Source: Flavobacterium yafengii
GTDB taxonomy: Bacteria; Bacteroidota; Bacteroidia; Flavobacteriales; Flavobacteriaceae
DNA length: 64,000 bases
Assembly: GCF_030010375.1 (NCBI RefSeq)
Contig: NZ_JASCRY010000002.1
Coordinates: 372,001 to 436,000 of the forward strand
Direction of reading: 5' to 3'
Each line of letters begins with the position of its first letter. Position 1 is the stretch's first letter. Positions 1 through 8,673 of the stretch are shown piece by piece. The notes below the pieces were generated by a model. It did no database searches. It had not been told where the DNA came from and saw nothing but the letters and a program-made list of their open reading frames with translations. The position numbers and the translations under genes are program-made.

Positions 1-801
1 AAAGTTTTTTGATTTATAGTTTAAGGTACCGCTCAAACCGTATGTTTCAGGATATCCGGTTGAAGCTATAAAAGTTCCGTTTAAACCTTGATTTTTTCCT
101 TTTTTCAAGATGATGTTTAATAAACCACCACCACCTTCGGCATCATATCGTGCAGATGGATTGGTAATAACTTCTACTTTTTCGATAGCATCGGCTGGAA
201 TTAAGCGTAAAGCTTCAGCAATATTAATAGCATTTGAAGGTTTTCCGTCAATAAGAACACGTACATTTTCATTTCCACGAAGGCTTACATTTCCTTCGAC
301 ATCAACAGAAACAGAAGGGATATTGTCTAAAACATCACTAACAGTTCCTCCTTTTACCATAAGGTCATTCCCTACGTTATATACTTTTTTGTCTAATTTT
401 ATTTCAACAGTAGTTTTTTCAGAACGAATGACAACTTCATTCAATTGATTTGCATCCTCATCTAAACTGATTAAACCTAAACTAGTATTTTTTTGAAGGT
501 TTTTTTGTTTTATTTCGTTTATTTTGAAAGATATAAATTCAATTTTTATATCATAAACACCCGGTTTAATCTCAATATCAAATTCCCCATTTGGATTTGT
601 AATTCCACCAGCAACTGGTTTTGGATTGTTTGGAATTAAAAAAGTAATTGTTGCGTATTCAAGTGGTTGTTTGCTTATTTTCTCAATTACCTTACCTGTT
701 ATTTTAATTTTTGGCACTGCAGAACCTTGTTGAGCTTGAGCAAAACTGAACAGGTTCGTAAAAAAGAGAACAAGAATTAAAACGGATTTCATTTTTTTCA
801 T
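1..801 (-). CDS. TonB-dependent outer-membrane receptor, N-terminal part
   Basis: The gene runs off the left edge, so only about 267 N-terminal residues are visible. The start at 801 (MKKMKSVLILVLFFTN...) gives a signal peptide ending near the AQAQ stretch; a second ATG at 792 is possible. After the signal comes a carboxypeptidase-regulatory-like beta-sandwich (about residues 34-115), then a TonB plug domain with GGTVSDVLDNIPSVSVD, LRGNENVRVLIDGKPS and a conserved YDAEGGGGLLNIILKKG segment. This order is typical of Bacteroidota outer-membrane beta-barrel receptors (OMP_b-brl_3 type) that import or bind an unknown ligand using TonB. The barrel is outside the window, and no SusD partner is visible. 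A good promoter lies just upstream (834-863). Family assignment is firm; the ligand is unknown. Confidence 0.9.
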   Translation of the reverse strand, partial: MKKMKSVLILVLFFTNLFSFAQAQQGSAVPKIKITGKVIEKISKQPLEYATITFLIPNNPKPVAGGITNPNGEFDIEIKPGVYDIKIEFISFKINEIKQKNLQKNTSLGLISLDEDANQLNEVVIRSEKTTVEIKLDKKVYNVGNDLMVKGGTVSDVLDNIPSVSVDVEGNVSLRGNENVRVLIDGKPSNAINIAEALRLIPADAIEKVEVITNPSARYDAEGGGGLLNIILKKGKNQGLNGTFIASTGYPETYGLSGTLNYKSKNF

Positions 802-833
802 TTTTTAAAACTTTGGTTACAGACTTTAGATTG

Positions 834-863
834 CAAAAGTAGGATTTGGTTTAATACTACAAA
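834..863 (-). promoter_or_regulatory. Bacteroidota-type promoter of the TonB receptor
   Basis: Read on the minus strand there is TTTG, an 18-base spacer and TACTTTTG, matching the TTTG / TAnnTTTG pattern of the Bacteroidota housekeeping sigma factor. The predicted transcription start is near 828, about 27 bases before the ATG at 801. Confidence 0.6.
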
Positions 864-897
864 TCACAAAAAAATGTTAATTAAAACAACCAAGTTT

Positions 898-1242
898 TTA
901 TAAAATAAAAGAGGCTACTTTTTCTAAATCACGCCCTATAATTGCCGAGTTCCCATTGATTACGATTGGTCTTTCAATTAAAATTGGATTAGAAATCAGG
1001 GCTTGAATAATTTGTTTGTCATTCATTTTTTGGTCTTTAAAGTTTTCTATCCAAATTTTTTCTTTTTGACGAACTAATTCAATAGGTTTCCTGTTTAACT
1101 TTTCAATAATAGCAGACAGCTCTTCATATGTAGGTGGGTTTATCAGATAATTGATGACTTCAAACTCTTTTTTTGAGTTCTCAATAAATGCGAGGCAGTT
1201 TCTAGATTTTCCGCAGCGCGAATTATGGTATATTTGTATCAT
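898..1242 (-). CDS. arsC: ArsC-family reductase (Spx/ArsC fold)
   Basis: A 114-residue protein with the thioredoxin-like ArsC fold. It opens with an HNSRCGKSRNC motif, in which Cys10 matches the catalytic cysteine of glutaredoxin-dependent arsenate reductases, and carries the RPIV segment whose arginine helps bind the oxyanion. The length fits the family (about 115-120). There is no arsenite pump or ArsR nearby, so the role may be general redox or an orphan arsenate reductase rather than part of an ars operon; an Spx-like regulator is less likely because the arginine and RPIV motifs are kept. It is divergent from the downstream CPBP protease gene and transcribed as a single gene. Confidence 0.75.
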   Translation of the reverse strand: MIQIYHNSRCGKSRNCLAFIENSKKEFEVINYLINPPTYEELSAIIEKLNRKPIELVRQKEKIWIENFKDQKMNDKQIIQALISNPILIERPIVINGNSAIIGRDLEKVASFIL

Positions 1243-1350
1243 AGTTATTATTATTGGGTTGCTTTAAATTGTCATACTAAGGATTAGTATTGATGTAACA
1301 AAAATAGTATTTGCTTAACTAATTATGTATAAAAATTAAACGAAAAATAG

Positions 1351-2262
1351 ATGTTTATAGAACAAGGAATAAAATCAGATAATCATTTTTGGAAATATAT
1401 TTTAGGTTCTTTAGTGATCATTTGCGCTTCATTAGTGGGTCAGTTGCCACTTTTGATGGGAATGTTATATGAAACAATTTATAATGGAAAGCCATATCCA
1501 ACAAGTAATGAAGCGGTAATGCGTTTTTTTGACTCTAATTTGACTTTGTTTTTAATACTGATTTCCTTTGTTTTTATTATGCTTGGCATTGTGTTGGTAG
1601 TTCGTAATTTACACGGACAGACGATGCTTTCAGTAACCACAGCAAGAGAAAAAATAGATTGGAAAAGAGTTGGATTTTCTTTTATGATTTGGTCTGTTTT
1701 TACAATTGTATCCACTTTGCTTTTCTATTTTTCTAATCCTATAGATTTTATAATCAATTTTAAACCAGTTCCTTTTGCAATTTTAGTGGTAATAGGTGTG
1801 CTTCTGATTCCTATTCAAACCAGTTCCGAAGAATATATTTTTAGAGGATACTTAATGCAGGGTTTCGCTAATCTTGCCAAGAATAAATGGTTCCCTCTAT
1901 TGATGACTTCGGTTATCTTTGGAGGAATGCATGTTTTTAATCCTGAAGTGGCTAAAATAGGGTATATAGTACTTGTTTATTACATAGGGACTGGGCTTTT
2001 ACTGGGAATTATGACGTTGATGGATGAAGGAATGGAGTTGGCTTTAGGCTTTCACGCAGCCAATAATTTAGTTGGTGCTTTACTAGTTACGTCAGATTGG
2101 TCCGCATTTCAAACCAATTCTATTTTTAAAGATATTTCAGATCCTTCAGCTGGATTAGATGTTATAGTGCCGGTGGTTCTTATTTACCCAATACTTTTAT
2201 TTATCTTTAGTAAAAAATACAATTGGACCAATTGGAAAGAAAAATTAACTGGAAATATTTAA
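1351..2262 (+). CDS. CPBP-family intramembrane metalloprotease
   Basis: A 303-residue polytopic membrane protein with about seven or eight hydrophobic segments. It shows the three CPBP/Abi motifs: EEYIFRG (Glu160, Glu161, Arg165), GGMHVFN (His194) and FHAANN (His235, Asn238), the expected zinc-binding and catalytic residues of a glutamic-type intramembrane protease related to Rce1. The substrate is not known. It ends 38 bases before the menE-like gene on the same strand, so the two are probably co-transcribed. CPBP members beside menaquinone genes are common in flavobacteria, but a functional link is only inferred. Confidence 0.85.
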   Translation: MFIEQGIKSDNHFWKYILGSLVIICASLVGQLPLLMGMLYETIYNGKPYPTSNEAVMRFFDSNLTLFLILISFVFIMLGIVLVVRNLHGQTMLSVTTAREKIDWKRVGFSFMIWSVFTIVSTLLFYFSNPIDFIINFKPVPFAILVVIGVLLIPIQTSSEEYIFRGYLMQGFANLAKNKWFPLLMTSVIFGGMHVFNPEVAKIGYIVLVYYIGTGLLLGIMTLMDEGMELALGFHAANNLVGALLVTSDWSAFQTNSIFKDISDPSAGLDVIVPVVLIYPILLFIFSKKYNWTNWKEKLTGNI

Positions 2263-2300
2263 ACATTAAAACTGTTCAATAATTTAAAAATAAACCTATC

Positions 2301-3350
2301 ATGACCAATAGAATAACATATCATAATGTCCATAATCTCTTTAAACTAAATGGGTTTCATCTGAATCGAAATGATTTATGCAGAGTAGCGTACAGTTTTA
2401 TAAAAGAAGGAGAGGAATTCGAAAAATCTGTTGGAGATTTTATACTCGATTGGTTTGATAACAAATCGTTTATTGAAATGAATACTTCCGGTACTACTGG
2501 AACCTCTAAATTGATTCGTGTCGATAAACAAGCTATGGTCAATTCGGCAATTGCTACTGGTGATTTTTTCGATTTAAAACCTGGTGATAAAGCACTACAT
2601 TGTTTGCCTACTAAATATATCGCTGGAAAAATGATGTTTGTGAGGAGTTTTATTTTGGGGCTTGATGTTGATTTTGTTGCTCCAAGTTCTCATCCGTTGT
2701 TGCAAAACGATACCAAATATGATTTTGTAGCCATGGTTCCTTTACAAGCTCAAAACTCTTTATCGGCATTAAAAAATGTAAAAAAGATGATTGTTGGTGG
2801 TGCTAAAATGAACAATACTCTTGAAAAAGGACTCTCTAAATTGAAAACGAAAGTGTATGAAACCTATGGTATGACGGAAACCATTACGCATATTGCAGCT
2901 AAGAAAATAGGAGAGGAGGCTTTTTCAGTTTTACCAAATATTAAAATTAGCCAAGATGACAGAAATTGTCTGGTCATTGATGCTTTTAAAATTTCAAATG
3001 ATTCGATCGTTACAAATGATTTAGTGGAATTGGTAGGCGAAAATCAGTTTGTTTTTTTAGGACGTATGGATAACGTAATAAATAGTGGTGGGATCAAATT
3101 AATTCCGGAGAAAATTGAAGACAAGCTATCTGATAAAATTAATTCAAGATTTTTTGTAACCGGAAAACAAGATGCTGTTTTGGGTGAAAAATTAGTTATT
3201 GTTATTGAAGGCGAACAACAAATACTGGATGATAGTATTTTTGATGGTTTAGACAAATATGAGAAACCTAAAGAAGTATTTTATGTTTCTAAATTTAGTG
3301 AAACTGAAAACGGGAAGATAAAACGCAAAGAAATTCTAGACAGTATTTAA
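2301..3350 (+). CDS. menE: AMP-binding ligase, O-succinylbenzoate-CoA ligase-like
   Basis: A 349-residue acyl-adenylate-forming enzyme. It has the P-loop-like SGTTGTSKLIRV motif near residue 63, YGMTET in the middle, the GRMDNVINSGGIKL hinge and the C-terminal GKIKRKEI lysine region. This is shorter than typical acyl-CoA synthetases (500 or more) but matches the compact MenE proteins of Bacteroidota. The expected reaction is activation of 2-succinylbenzoate with CoA in menaquinone synthesis. No other men gene is in the window. Another small acyl-CoA ligase is the main alternative. It is probably co-transcribed with the upstream CPBP gene and ends at a bidirectional terminator. Confidence 0.75.
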   Translation: MTNRITYHNVHNLFKLNGFHLNRNDLCRVAYSFIKEGEEFEKSVGDFILDWFDNKSFIEMNTSGTTGTSKLIRVDKQAMVNSAIATGDFFDLKPGDKALHCLPTKYIAGKMMFVRSFILGLDVDFVAPSSHPLLQNDTKYDFVAMVPLQAQNSLSALKNVKKMIVGGAKMNNTLEKGLSKLKTKVYETYGMTETITHIAAKKIGEEAFSVLPNIKISQDDRNCLVIDAFKISNDSIVTNDLVELVGENQFVFLGRMDNVINSGGIKLIPEKIEDKLSDKINSRFFVTGKQDAVLGEKLVIVIEGEQQILDDSIFDGLDKYEKPKEVFYVSKFSETENGKIKRKEILDSI

Positions 3351-3362
3351 ATACTAAATAAA

Positions 3363-3392
3363 AAAGCTTCCGTTAATTTCGGAAGCTTTTTT
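3363..3392. terminator. bidirectional intrinsic terminator
   Basis: Perfect 10-bp stem (AAAGCTTCCG with its complement at 3380-3389), a 7-base loop and a T-run on both strands. It separates the convergent menE-like and DoxX genes. Confidence 0.85.
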
Positions 3393-3398
3393 ATTTAA

Positions 3399-3821
3399 TT
3401 ATTGTTGCATTTTAAAATAATAATCGGCTGAATTTTTCCCACTTCCGTAGAATAAGAAAAACACGCATACTCCTAATATCAGTAATGCCAAAAGTAAATT
3501 TTGGGAATGCATTTCTCCCATGAAATTTACTATAATAGCACCTATCAGTATGGGTAGTTGCGCCATTATTGCCCATCTTGTCAATAAACCAAATGCAATC
3601 ATTATACCACCTACCATATGCGCTGGAGCAATGTAATGAATGAGGAACATTCCACCACCAATTCTGTCAATTGGGGATATTAAATCATTTAAATATTGGA
3701 TGTTCGTTATAAAAGAGACTCCTTTCATAAACAAAAAAACACCAAGTGCTATTCGTACCAAATCTACGGTTAAATAAGTGTGCGCATTCGCCCATTTGTT
3801 TAAATTTTTTACGCTGTTCAT
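3399..3821 (-). CDS. DoxX-family membrane protein
   Basis: A 140-residue protein with four hydrophobic helices. The features ALGVFLFMKGVSFI in helix 1 and the glycine-rich AHMVGGIMIAFGLLTRW region in the centre are typical of the DoxX/DoxD family. These small membrane proteins are linked to oxidoreductase complexes or redox stress in other bacteria, but this one stands alone and no partner can be assigned. Single gene, ending at the shared terminator with the menE-like gene. Confidence 0.75.
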   Translation of the reverse strand: MNSVKNLNKWANAHTYLTVDLVRIALGVFLFMKGVSFITNIQYLNDLISPIDRIGGGMFLIHYIAPAHMVGGIMIAFGLLTRWAIMAQLPILIGAIIVNFMGEMHSQNLLLALLILGVCVFFLFYGSGKNSADYYFKMQQ

Positions 3822-4050
3822 AATACTATAGTTTAAAATATGTAGTACTAAGTTACTGATTTTTAATTAAATAATTTAAAATTGTTAAAGAAAACTAAAT
3901 TTTGAATATTTTCCGTATTGAAATGAATAGTTATCTAACGTTTGTGAATAAACTACTAATAATACCATCTTAATTTATAATTGCAGCGTAAGTAAAGAAG
4001 TTAAATTTTAAAAAATGATTTCGTGTTTTTAATAATTAAAGTTATCTTAT

Positions 4051-4683
4051 TTAATTTAGGAATCGATAATTTATTCTCAAACCAAGGCTGTTTTCAGCAT
4101 GTCCATGAGCCAAAAACTGAGTCAAATCCATAGATAAGTTTACTTTGTTTTTTTTAGCGTTAATGATAAATGACTTCCCAAAATATAGACCAGAGCATAA
4201 TCCAAATTGTTGGTCACTGGCATACTCAGTTACAAAACCCAATCCAATTTTACTGTCTTCATCTGAAAGTGCATACCCTATACCGGTTTCGGCTCCCCAA
4301 TACCAATTTGATTTTAAATTAAATTGAACATTTGGTTTAATGCTGAACAAGCTAAAGTTACTGTGTAAAGCTCTTTCTTCCAATGTACTTTCGGGAGTAA
4401 GTATTCGACTGTTTTTTTTAATGAATCTGTAATCATAATCGAATCGAATTCCGAGTTCTAATTTTCTGGAAATTATTTTCCCGGCTCTTACATTTACGCC
4501 TACAGCAAGTCTGTGACTTCGATACATCTCTATATGTACAGGCAGTGATACGTTTATCCCTGATTCTAGATAAAAGGGTTTCTTATCCATTGACAAAATA
4601 GCATTTTCGGTTTTATTTTGTGCATATATAAACTGCCCCACTAACAAAAATAGTGTTGTTAGTAAAACCAAAATCTTTTTCAT
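4051..4683 (-). CDS. putative outer-membrane beta-barrel protein
   Basis: A 210-residue protein with a clear signal peptide (MKKILVLLTTLFLLVGQFIYAQ). The rest is made of alternating short amphipathic strands rich in aromatic residues and turns, and ends NYRFLN with an aromatic near the C-terminus, as outer-membrane barrels do. I see no enzymatic motif. It is most likely a small 8-strand-type barrel of unknown role. Monocistronic; a 15-bp hairpin lies just upstream of its start. Confidence 0.6.
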   Translation of the reverse strand: MKKILVLLTTLFLLVGQFIYAQNKTENAILSMDKKPFYLESGINVSLPVHIEMYRSHRLAVGVNVRAGKIISRKLELGIRFDYDYRFIKKNSRILTPESTLEERALHSNFSLFSIKPNVQFNLKSNWYWGAETGIGYALSDEDSKIGLGFVTEYASDQQFGLCSGLYFGKSFIINAKKNKVNLSMDLTQFLAHGHAENSLGLRINYRFLN

Positions 4684-4741
4684 TTTCTTTTAATTTTAAA
4701 TAATTAAAACGAATTAGGTTAAGACTTTTTAGGGCACTATA

Positions 4742-4781
4742 AATGCTTTTAGGAACTATATTAATGGTTCCTAAAAGCATT
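4742..4781. terminator. strong 15-bp hairpin after the carboxylase gene
   Basis: Perfect inverted repeat (4742-4756 with 4767-4781) with a 10-base loop, placed 44 bases after the carboxyltransferase stop codon. There is no clear T-run, so it may end transcription inefficiently or protect the mRNA 3' end. Confidence 0.55.
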
Positions 4782-4824
4782 ATAAATATACAAAATGTAT
4801 AGTTAAGTAGTTGTAAATGAGTAG

Positions 4825-6453
4825 TTAAACTTGAATCACACCCAAGTTAAATTTCTTCTCAATAGGAGAGTGGTTAGCCGCTTCAATACCCATAGAAATC
4901 CAGGTTCTGGTGTCTAAAGGATCGATGATTGCATCAGTCCATAATCGTGAAGCCGCATAATAAGGAGAAACCTGCTCGTCATATCTTGCTTTTATTTTAT
5001 CAAAAAGAGCTTTCTCTTTGGCTTCATCAACTATTTCTCCTTTTGCTTTAAGCGAAGAAGCTTCAATTTGTGCCAATACTTTCGCTGCTTGTGTTCCTCC
5101 CATAACGGCTAGTTCCGCACTTGGCCAAGCAAAAATTAATCTTGGGTCATACGCTTTTCCACACATCGCATAATTTCCTGCACCATATGAATTTCCTACG
5201 ATAATCGTGAATTTTGGTACAACTGAATTAGATACAGCATTTACCATCTTGGCACCGTCTTTTATAATTCCGCCATGTTCAGATTTTGATCCAACCATAA
5301 AACCGGTAACATCTTGTACAAAAACTAAAGGGATTTTCTTTTGGTTGCAATTGGCAATAAAACGAGTGGCTTTGTCTGCACTATCGGAGTAGATTACGCC
5401 TCCAAATTGCATTTCGCCATTTTTGGTTTTCACCACTTTTCGTTGATTGGCAACGATTCCCACTGCCCATCCGTCAATTCTGGCATAACCGGTTATAATG
5501 GTTTGACCGTAACCGTCTTTATAGGCTTCAAACTCGGAATTATCAACCAGACGATTGATGATTTCCATCATATCGTATTGTTCATTTCGGGCTTTTGGTA
5601 AAACACCGTAGATTTCTTTTTCGTCTAATGCTGGTTTTTCTGCTTTAATTCGGCTATAACCAGCTTTGTCAAAATCACCTATTTTGTCAACAATATTTTT
5701 TATTTTATCTAATGCGTCTTTGTCATCCTTTGCTTTGTAATCTGTAACGCCCGAAATTTCACAATGTGTAGTTGCTCCACCTAATGTTTCGTTATCGATG
5801 CTTTCGCCAATGGCAGCTTTTACTAAATAACTTCCGGCTAAGAAAATACTTCCTGTTTTATCCACAATCATCGCTTCATCGCTCATAATTGGTAAATAAG
5901 CACCACCAGCAACACAACTTCCCATTACGGCTGCAATTTGAGTGATTCCCATGCTGCTCATTTGAGCATTATTTCTAAAAATGCGACCAAAATGTTCTTT
6001 ATCCGGGAAAATCTCATCTTGTAAAGGCAAATAAACGCCTGCGCTATCCACTAAATAGATGATTGGGAGACGATTTTCCATTGCAATTTCTTGCGCACGC
6101 AGATTTTTCTTTGCAGTTATGGGAAACCAGGCGCCCGCCTTTACAGTCGCATCATTGGCCACAACAATACATTGTTTTCCTCTGATATATCCTATTTTTA
6201 CAACAACTCCACCAGATGGACAACCACCATGTTCTGCATACATTCCTTCACCAACAAAAGCCCCAATTTCGATACATTTTGCTTTTGGATCCAATAAATA
6301 ATCGATACGTTCACGTGCCGTCATTTTGCCTTCACCATGTAATTTCTGAATGCGTTTTTCACCACCTCCTAATTTGACTACGCTTAATTTTTGTCGTAAT
6401 GCAGAAAGTAGAAGTTTATTGTGGTCTTCGTTTTTGTTGAAGTTCAAATCCAT
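4825..6453 (-). CDS. acyl-CoA carboxylase, carboxyltransferase (beta) subunit
   Basis: A 542-residue carboxyltransferase with both crotonase-fold halves: the N-terminal acyl-CoA-binding half (LHGEGKMTARERIDYLLDP, VAGGAYLPIMSDEAMIV) and the C-terminal carboxybiotin half (QFGGVIYSDSADKATRFI, GNSYGAGNYAMCGKAYDP). The length and the GAWFPITAKKNLRAQEIA segment are closest to methylcrotonyl-CoA carboxylase beta subunits, which act in leucine breakdown; propionyl-CoA carboxylases are usually slightly shorter. The biotin-carrying alpha subunit is not adjacent, so the substrate is inferred. Single gene, followed by the hairpin at 4742-4781. Confidence 0.85.
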   Translation of the reverse strand: MDLNFNKNEDHNKLLLSALRQKLSVVKLGGGEKRIQKLHGEGKMTARERIDYLLDPKAKCIEIGAFVGEGMYAEHGGCPSGGVVVKIGYIRGKQCIVVANDATVKAGAWFPITAKKNLRAQEIAMENRLPIIYLVDSAGVYLPLQDEIFPDKEHFGRIFRNNAQMSSMGITQIAAVMGSCVAGGAYLPIMSDEAMIVDKTGSIFLAGSYLVKAAIGESIDNETLGGATTHCEISGVTDYKAKDDKDALDKIKNIVDKIGDFDKAGYSRIKAEKPALDEKEIYGVLPKARNEQYDMMEIINRLVDNSEFEAYKDGYGQTIITGYARIDGWAVGIVANQRKVVKTKNGEMQFGGVIYSDSADKATRFIANCNQKKIPLVFVQDVTGFMVGSKSEHGGIIKDGAKMVNAVSNSVVPKFTIIVGNSYGAGNYAMCGKAYDPRLIFAWPSAELAVMGGTQAAKVLAQIEASSLKAKGEIVDEAKEKALFDKIKARYDEQVSPYYAASRLWTDAIIDPLDTRTWISMGIEAANHSPIEKKFNLGVIQV

Positions 6454-6563
6454 GATGAAATAGTGTTAAAAAATTTTGTGCTAAAATACAAAATCCAACT
6501 AAATAAATTTTATTATTTTAATTGGTTTGTGAAGAAAATCGAATGTATGTTTACTATTAAAAC

Positions 6564-6594
6564 AAAAAAACAGAAGTTTACCTCTGTTTTTTTA
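6564..6594 (-). terminator. intrinsic terminator after lpxD
   Basis: Read on the minus strand: a stem of the type AAAAACAGA / TCTGTTTTT followed by a T7 run, 25 bases beyond the lpxD stop codon. Confidence 0.75.
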
Positions 6595-6618
6595 TGAATT
6601 TAATAAAAAAGTAAGTAT

Positions 6619-7617
6619 TTATTTTTTAGACTCATTTACAAGTCTTTTCAAAATTGCCCATTGTTTTAATGCATCTCGAGCTTCTACTGCAGGATATCCT
6701 AACATAGTTTTTCCTGCTGGAATATCTCCCGTAACGCCTGAACCAGCACCTACAATAGCACCATCACCTATAGTGGTATGGTCTTTTATAGAAGCGCTTC
6801 CGCCAATAATTACGCCGTTCCCTAAAGTTACTGATCCTGCCAGTCCACTGTTTCCAGCCATAATACAGAATTTGCCTAATTTACTATTGTGACCTATTTG
6901 AACTAAATTATCAATTTTGCAACCATCTCCTAAAACGGTTGAGCTAAATTTTCCTCTATCGACGCAAGTATTCGCACCAATTTCGACTCCATTACCTATA
7001 ATTACATTCCCAATTTGCGGAATTTTTACCAGGCCTCTTTGTGGATCAGGACGAAAACCAAAACCATCGGCACCAATTGTAGCATTGGGATGCAAAATGC
7101 ATTCATTACCAATATGACATCGTTCTCTAATGACCGTTCCTGACCAAATCACGGTATTTTTTCCTATCGTACATTCATCAAGTATAGTTACATTTGGATA
7201 AATGGTCGTGTTGTCTCCAATTATAACTTTAGGTCCTATATAACAACCTGCACCAATTCTGGCGCCATTACAAATAGTTGCACTTGGGTCAATTACGGCG
7301 GTTGGATGAATATCAATTGTAAATAATGGAGTTGGAGGTGCAAAAAGTTCCAACACTTGAGACATTGCCAAATCAGCATTTTTAACCTTGATGAAAGCCC
7401 TGTCTTCACCGGGTTCAATAGATATATCTTCGTTGACAACTGCTACACAAGCTTTAGATGCAGACCAAAATTTTTCATATTTTTTGTTTCCAATAAATGA
7501 AATTTCAGATTCATTAGCGGCTTCAAGTTGTTCAGGCGCAGTAATACTTTGAAAAGTATTCCCGACTATTTCTCCTTTTAGAATCTCATTTATTTCTTGA
7601 ATGGTGTAGGATTTCAT
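6619..7617 (-). CDS. lpxD: UDP-3-O-acylglucosamine N-acyltransferase
   Basis: A 332-residue left-handed beta-helix enzyme of lipid A synthesis: it transfers a hydroxyacyl chain from acyl carrier protein to UDP-3-O-acyl-glucosamine. An N-terminal uridine-binding domain (about residues 1-105) is followed by many hexapeptide repeats (residues 105-300), including the NATIGADGFGF segment and DNLVQIGHN, whose histidine is the catalytic base position. The C-terminal helix region (DALKQWAILKRL) fits LpxD. In many Bacteroidota lpxD lies beside lpxC/fabZ and lpxA; here it is alone, so this could be one of two LpxD paralogs. Ends at a good terminator. Confidence 0.85.
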   Translation of the reverse strand: MKSYTIQEINEILKGEIVGNTFQSITAPEQLEAANESEISFIGNKKYEKFWSASKACVAVVNEDISIEPGEDRAFIKVKNADLAMSQVLELFAPPTPLFTIDIHPTAVIDPSATICNGARIGAGCYIGPKVIIGDNTTIYPNVTILDECTIGKNTVIWSGTVIRERCHIGNECILHPNATIGADGFGFRPDPQRGLVKIPQIGNVIIGNGVEIGANTCVDRGKFSSTVLGDGCKIDNLVQIGHNSKLGKFCIMAGNSGLAGSVTLGNGVIIGGSASIKDHTTIGDGAIVGAGSGVTGDIPAGKTMLGYPAVEARDALKQWAILKRLVNESKK

Positions 7618-7720
7618 TAAGTATATATTGGATTTGGTTGTTTAATATTTTCCAAATAAAAGAATTTAGGGTTGAAATTCCTAATCTTACCAATTTCTTT
7701 AACATGAATAAAAGGAGTAG

Positions 7721-7845
7721 TTATATACATTTTTCACGCAATTCTATAATTGTTATTCTCTCGCGGATATGGTGAAACGCTGATTGATTATAATAATCTA
7801 CAAACTACTATTGGAGTAGGGGTTTCCTTGATAGAATGGCTTTAA
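7721..7845 (+). pseudogene. C-terminal remnant of a phospholipase A1-like (OMPLA) gene
   Basis: Two pieces in neighbouring frames together resemble the last strands of outer-membrane phospholipase A. The first, frame starting at 7721, reads [10 protein letters not shown]. The second, 7765-7845, reads [11 protein letters not shown] followed by [14 protein letters not shown] and a TAA. Joined, [14 protein letters not shown] matches the conserved end of that family (YGESLIDYN in known members). A frameshift near 7750-7765 and the loss of everything upstream mark it as dead. Recognised from memory of the family; no intact copy is in the window. Confidence 0.5.
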
Positions 7846-7883
7846 ATTTTAAAGGAGCAATTCTTAAAAATATCGTGAAAAAT

Positions 7884-8582
7884 TTATAGAACGGTAATTG
7901 GTATGCCAAATTTCACACGTGTTTCTTTACCATCTATTTTACCTGGAGTCCATCTTGGACCGTTAACTAATAATCGTATAGCTGACAAATCCATCTCTTT
8001 ATTGATGCTTTTTACAACTTCGAAGTGGTTTAAAGTTCCGTCTAATTCAACATAAAATCCAATTCTTATTTCACCTCTACCACTGTTTGGAGATTTAAAA
8101 TTATTTGCCACATAATCATAAAAAGCTTTCATTCCTCCAGGGAATTCAGGTTTTACGTAGTAAGGAAAAAATTCTATTTCAGTTCCGTTTTCATTAAAAC
8201 ATTTCCCGTCAACAAATTTTCCGTTTTTAAAATTTTCGGTACGTTTTACTTGACCATTTTCAAAATATCGAGTTTGAACGCCTTCTTGTTTGCCTTTAAT
8301 ATATATTGCCAGCATTTGTTTAGTGCCATTTTTATACCACTTTTCAGATGTGCCGTTTAAAATTCGTCTTTTGTAATTAGAAAAATCATCTTTGGTAAAA
8401 AGAGAATTATCGAGGTAGTAAGTTGTTCGCAATGTTCCTTCTGGACTCTCTTCATAAATAGTATAATAAGTGGCATTATCTGCAGATGGTAATTCTTTGA
8501 AATCTTCTGTAAAATATACTTTTTTCTGTGCATAAAAAGTTATGGACGATAATAAAACGAATAATACAAGTAATTTTTTCAT
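7884..8582 (-). CDS. secreted TonB-C-terminal/MORN-repeat protein
   Basis: The start at 8582 (MKKLLVLFVLLSSITFYAQ) is chosen because it begins a signal peptide; an upstream in-frame ATG at 8615 would spoil it. The mature protein has MORN_2/YwqK-like repeats (about residues 70-125: KWYKNGTKQMLAIYIKGKQ, RYFENGQVKRTENFKNGKF) and a C-terminal TonB-like domain (YVKPEFPGGMKAFYDYV to the end) with the FPGG motif typical of periplasmic Bacteroidota proteins of this kind. It lacks a transmembrane anchor and proline-rich spanner, so it is not a classical TonB. The role is probably in the envelope but unknown. Single gene. Confidence 0.65.
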   Translation of the reverse strand: MKKLLVLFVLLSSITFYAQKKVYFTEDFKELPSADNATYYTIYEESPEGTLRTTYYLDNSLFTKDDFSNYKRRILNGTSEKWYKNGTKQMLAIYIKGKQEGVQTRYFENGQVKRTENFKNGKFVDGKCFNENGTEIEFFPYYVKPEFPGGMKAFYDYVANNFKSPNSGRGEIRIGFYVELDGTLNHFEVVKSINKEMDLSAIRLLVNGPRWTPGKIDGKETRVKFGIPITVL

Positions 8583-8673
8583 GGTAACGTGATGATTTTG
8601 GAACAAAATTAACAAAAAATCCTACAATATAGCTTTAGCTTACTGTAGGATTAAATTTAATAGTAGAATATTT

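Noticed and set aside
110..448. Plus-strand open frame over the TonB receptor start
   Set aside because: Shadow of the real minus-strand receptor gene, whose signal peptide, regulatory domain and plug are all recognisable.
898..1242. Part of an arsenic resistance operon
   Set aside because: There is no arsenite efflux or ArsR gene nearby; only a single ArsC-like reductase.
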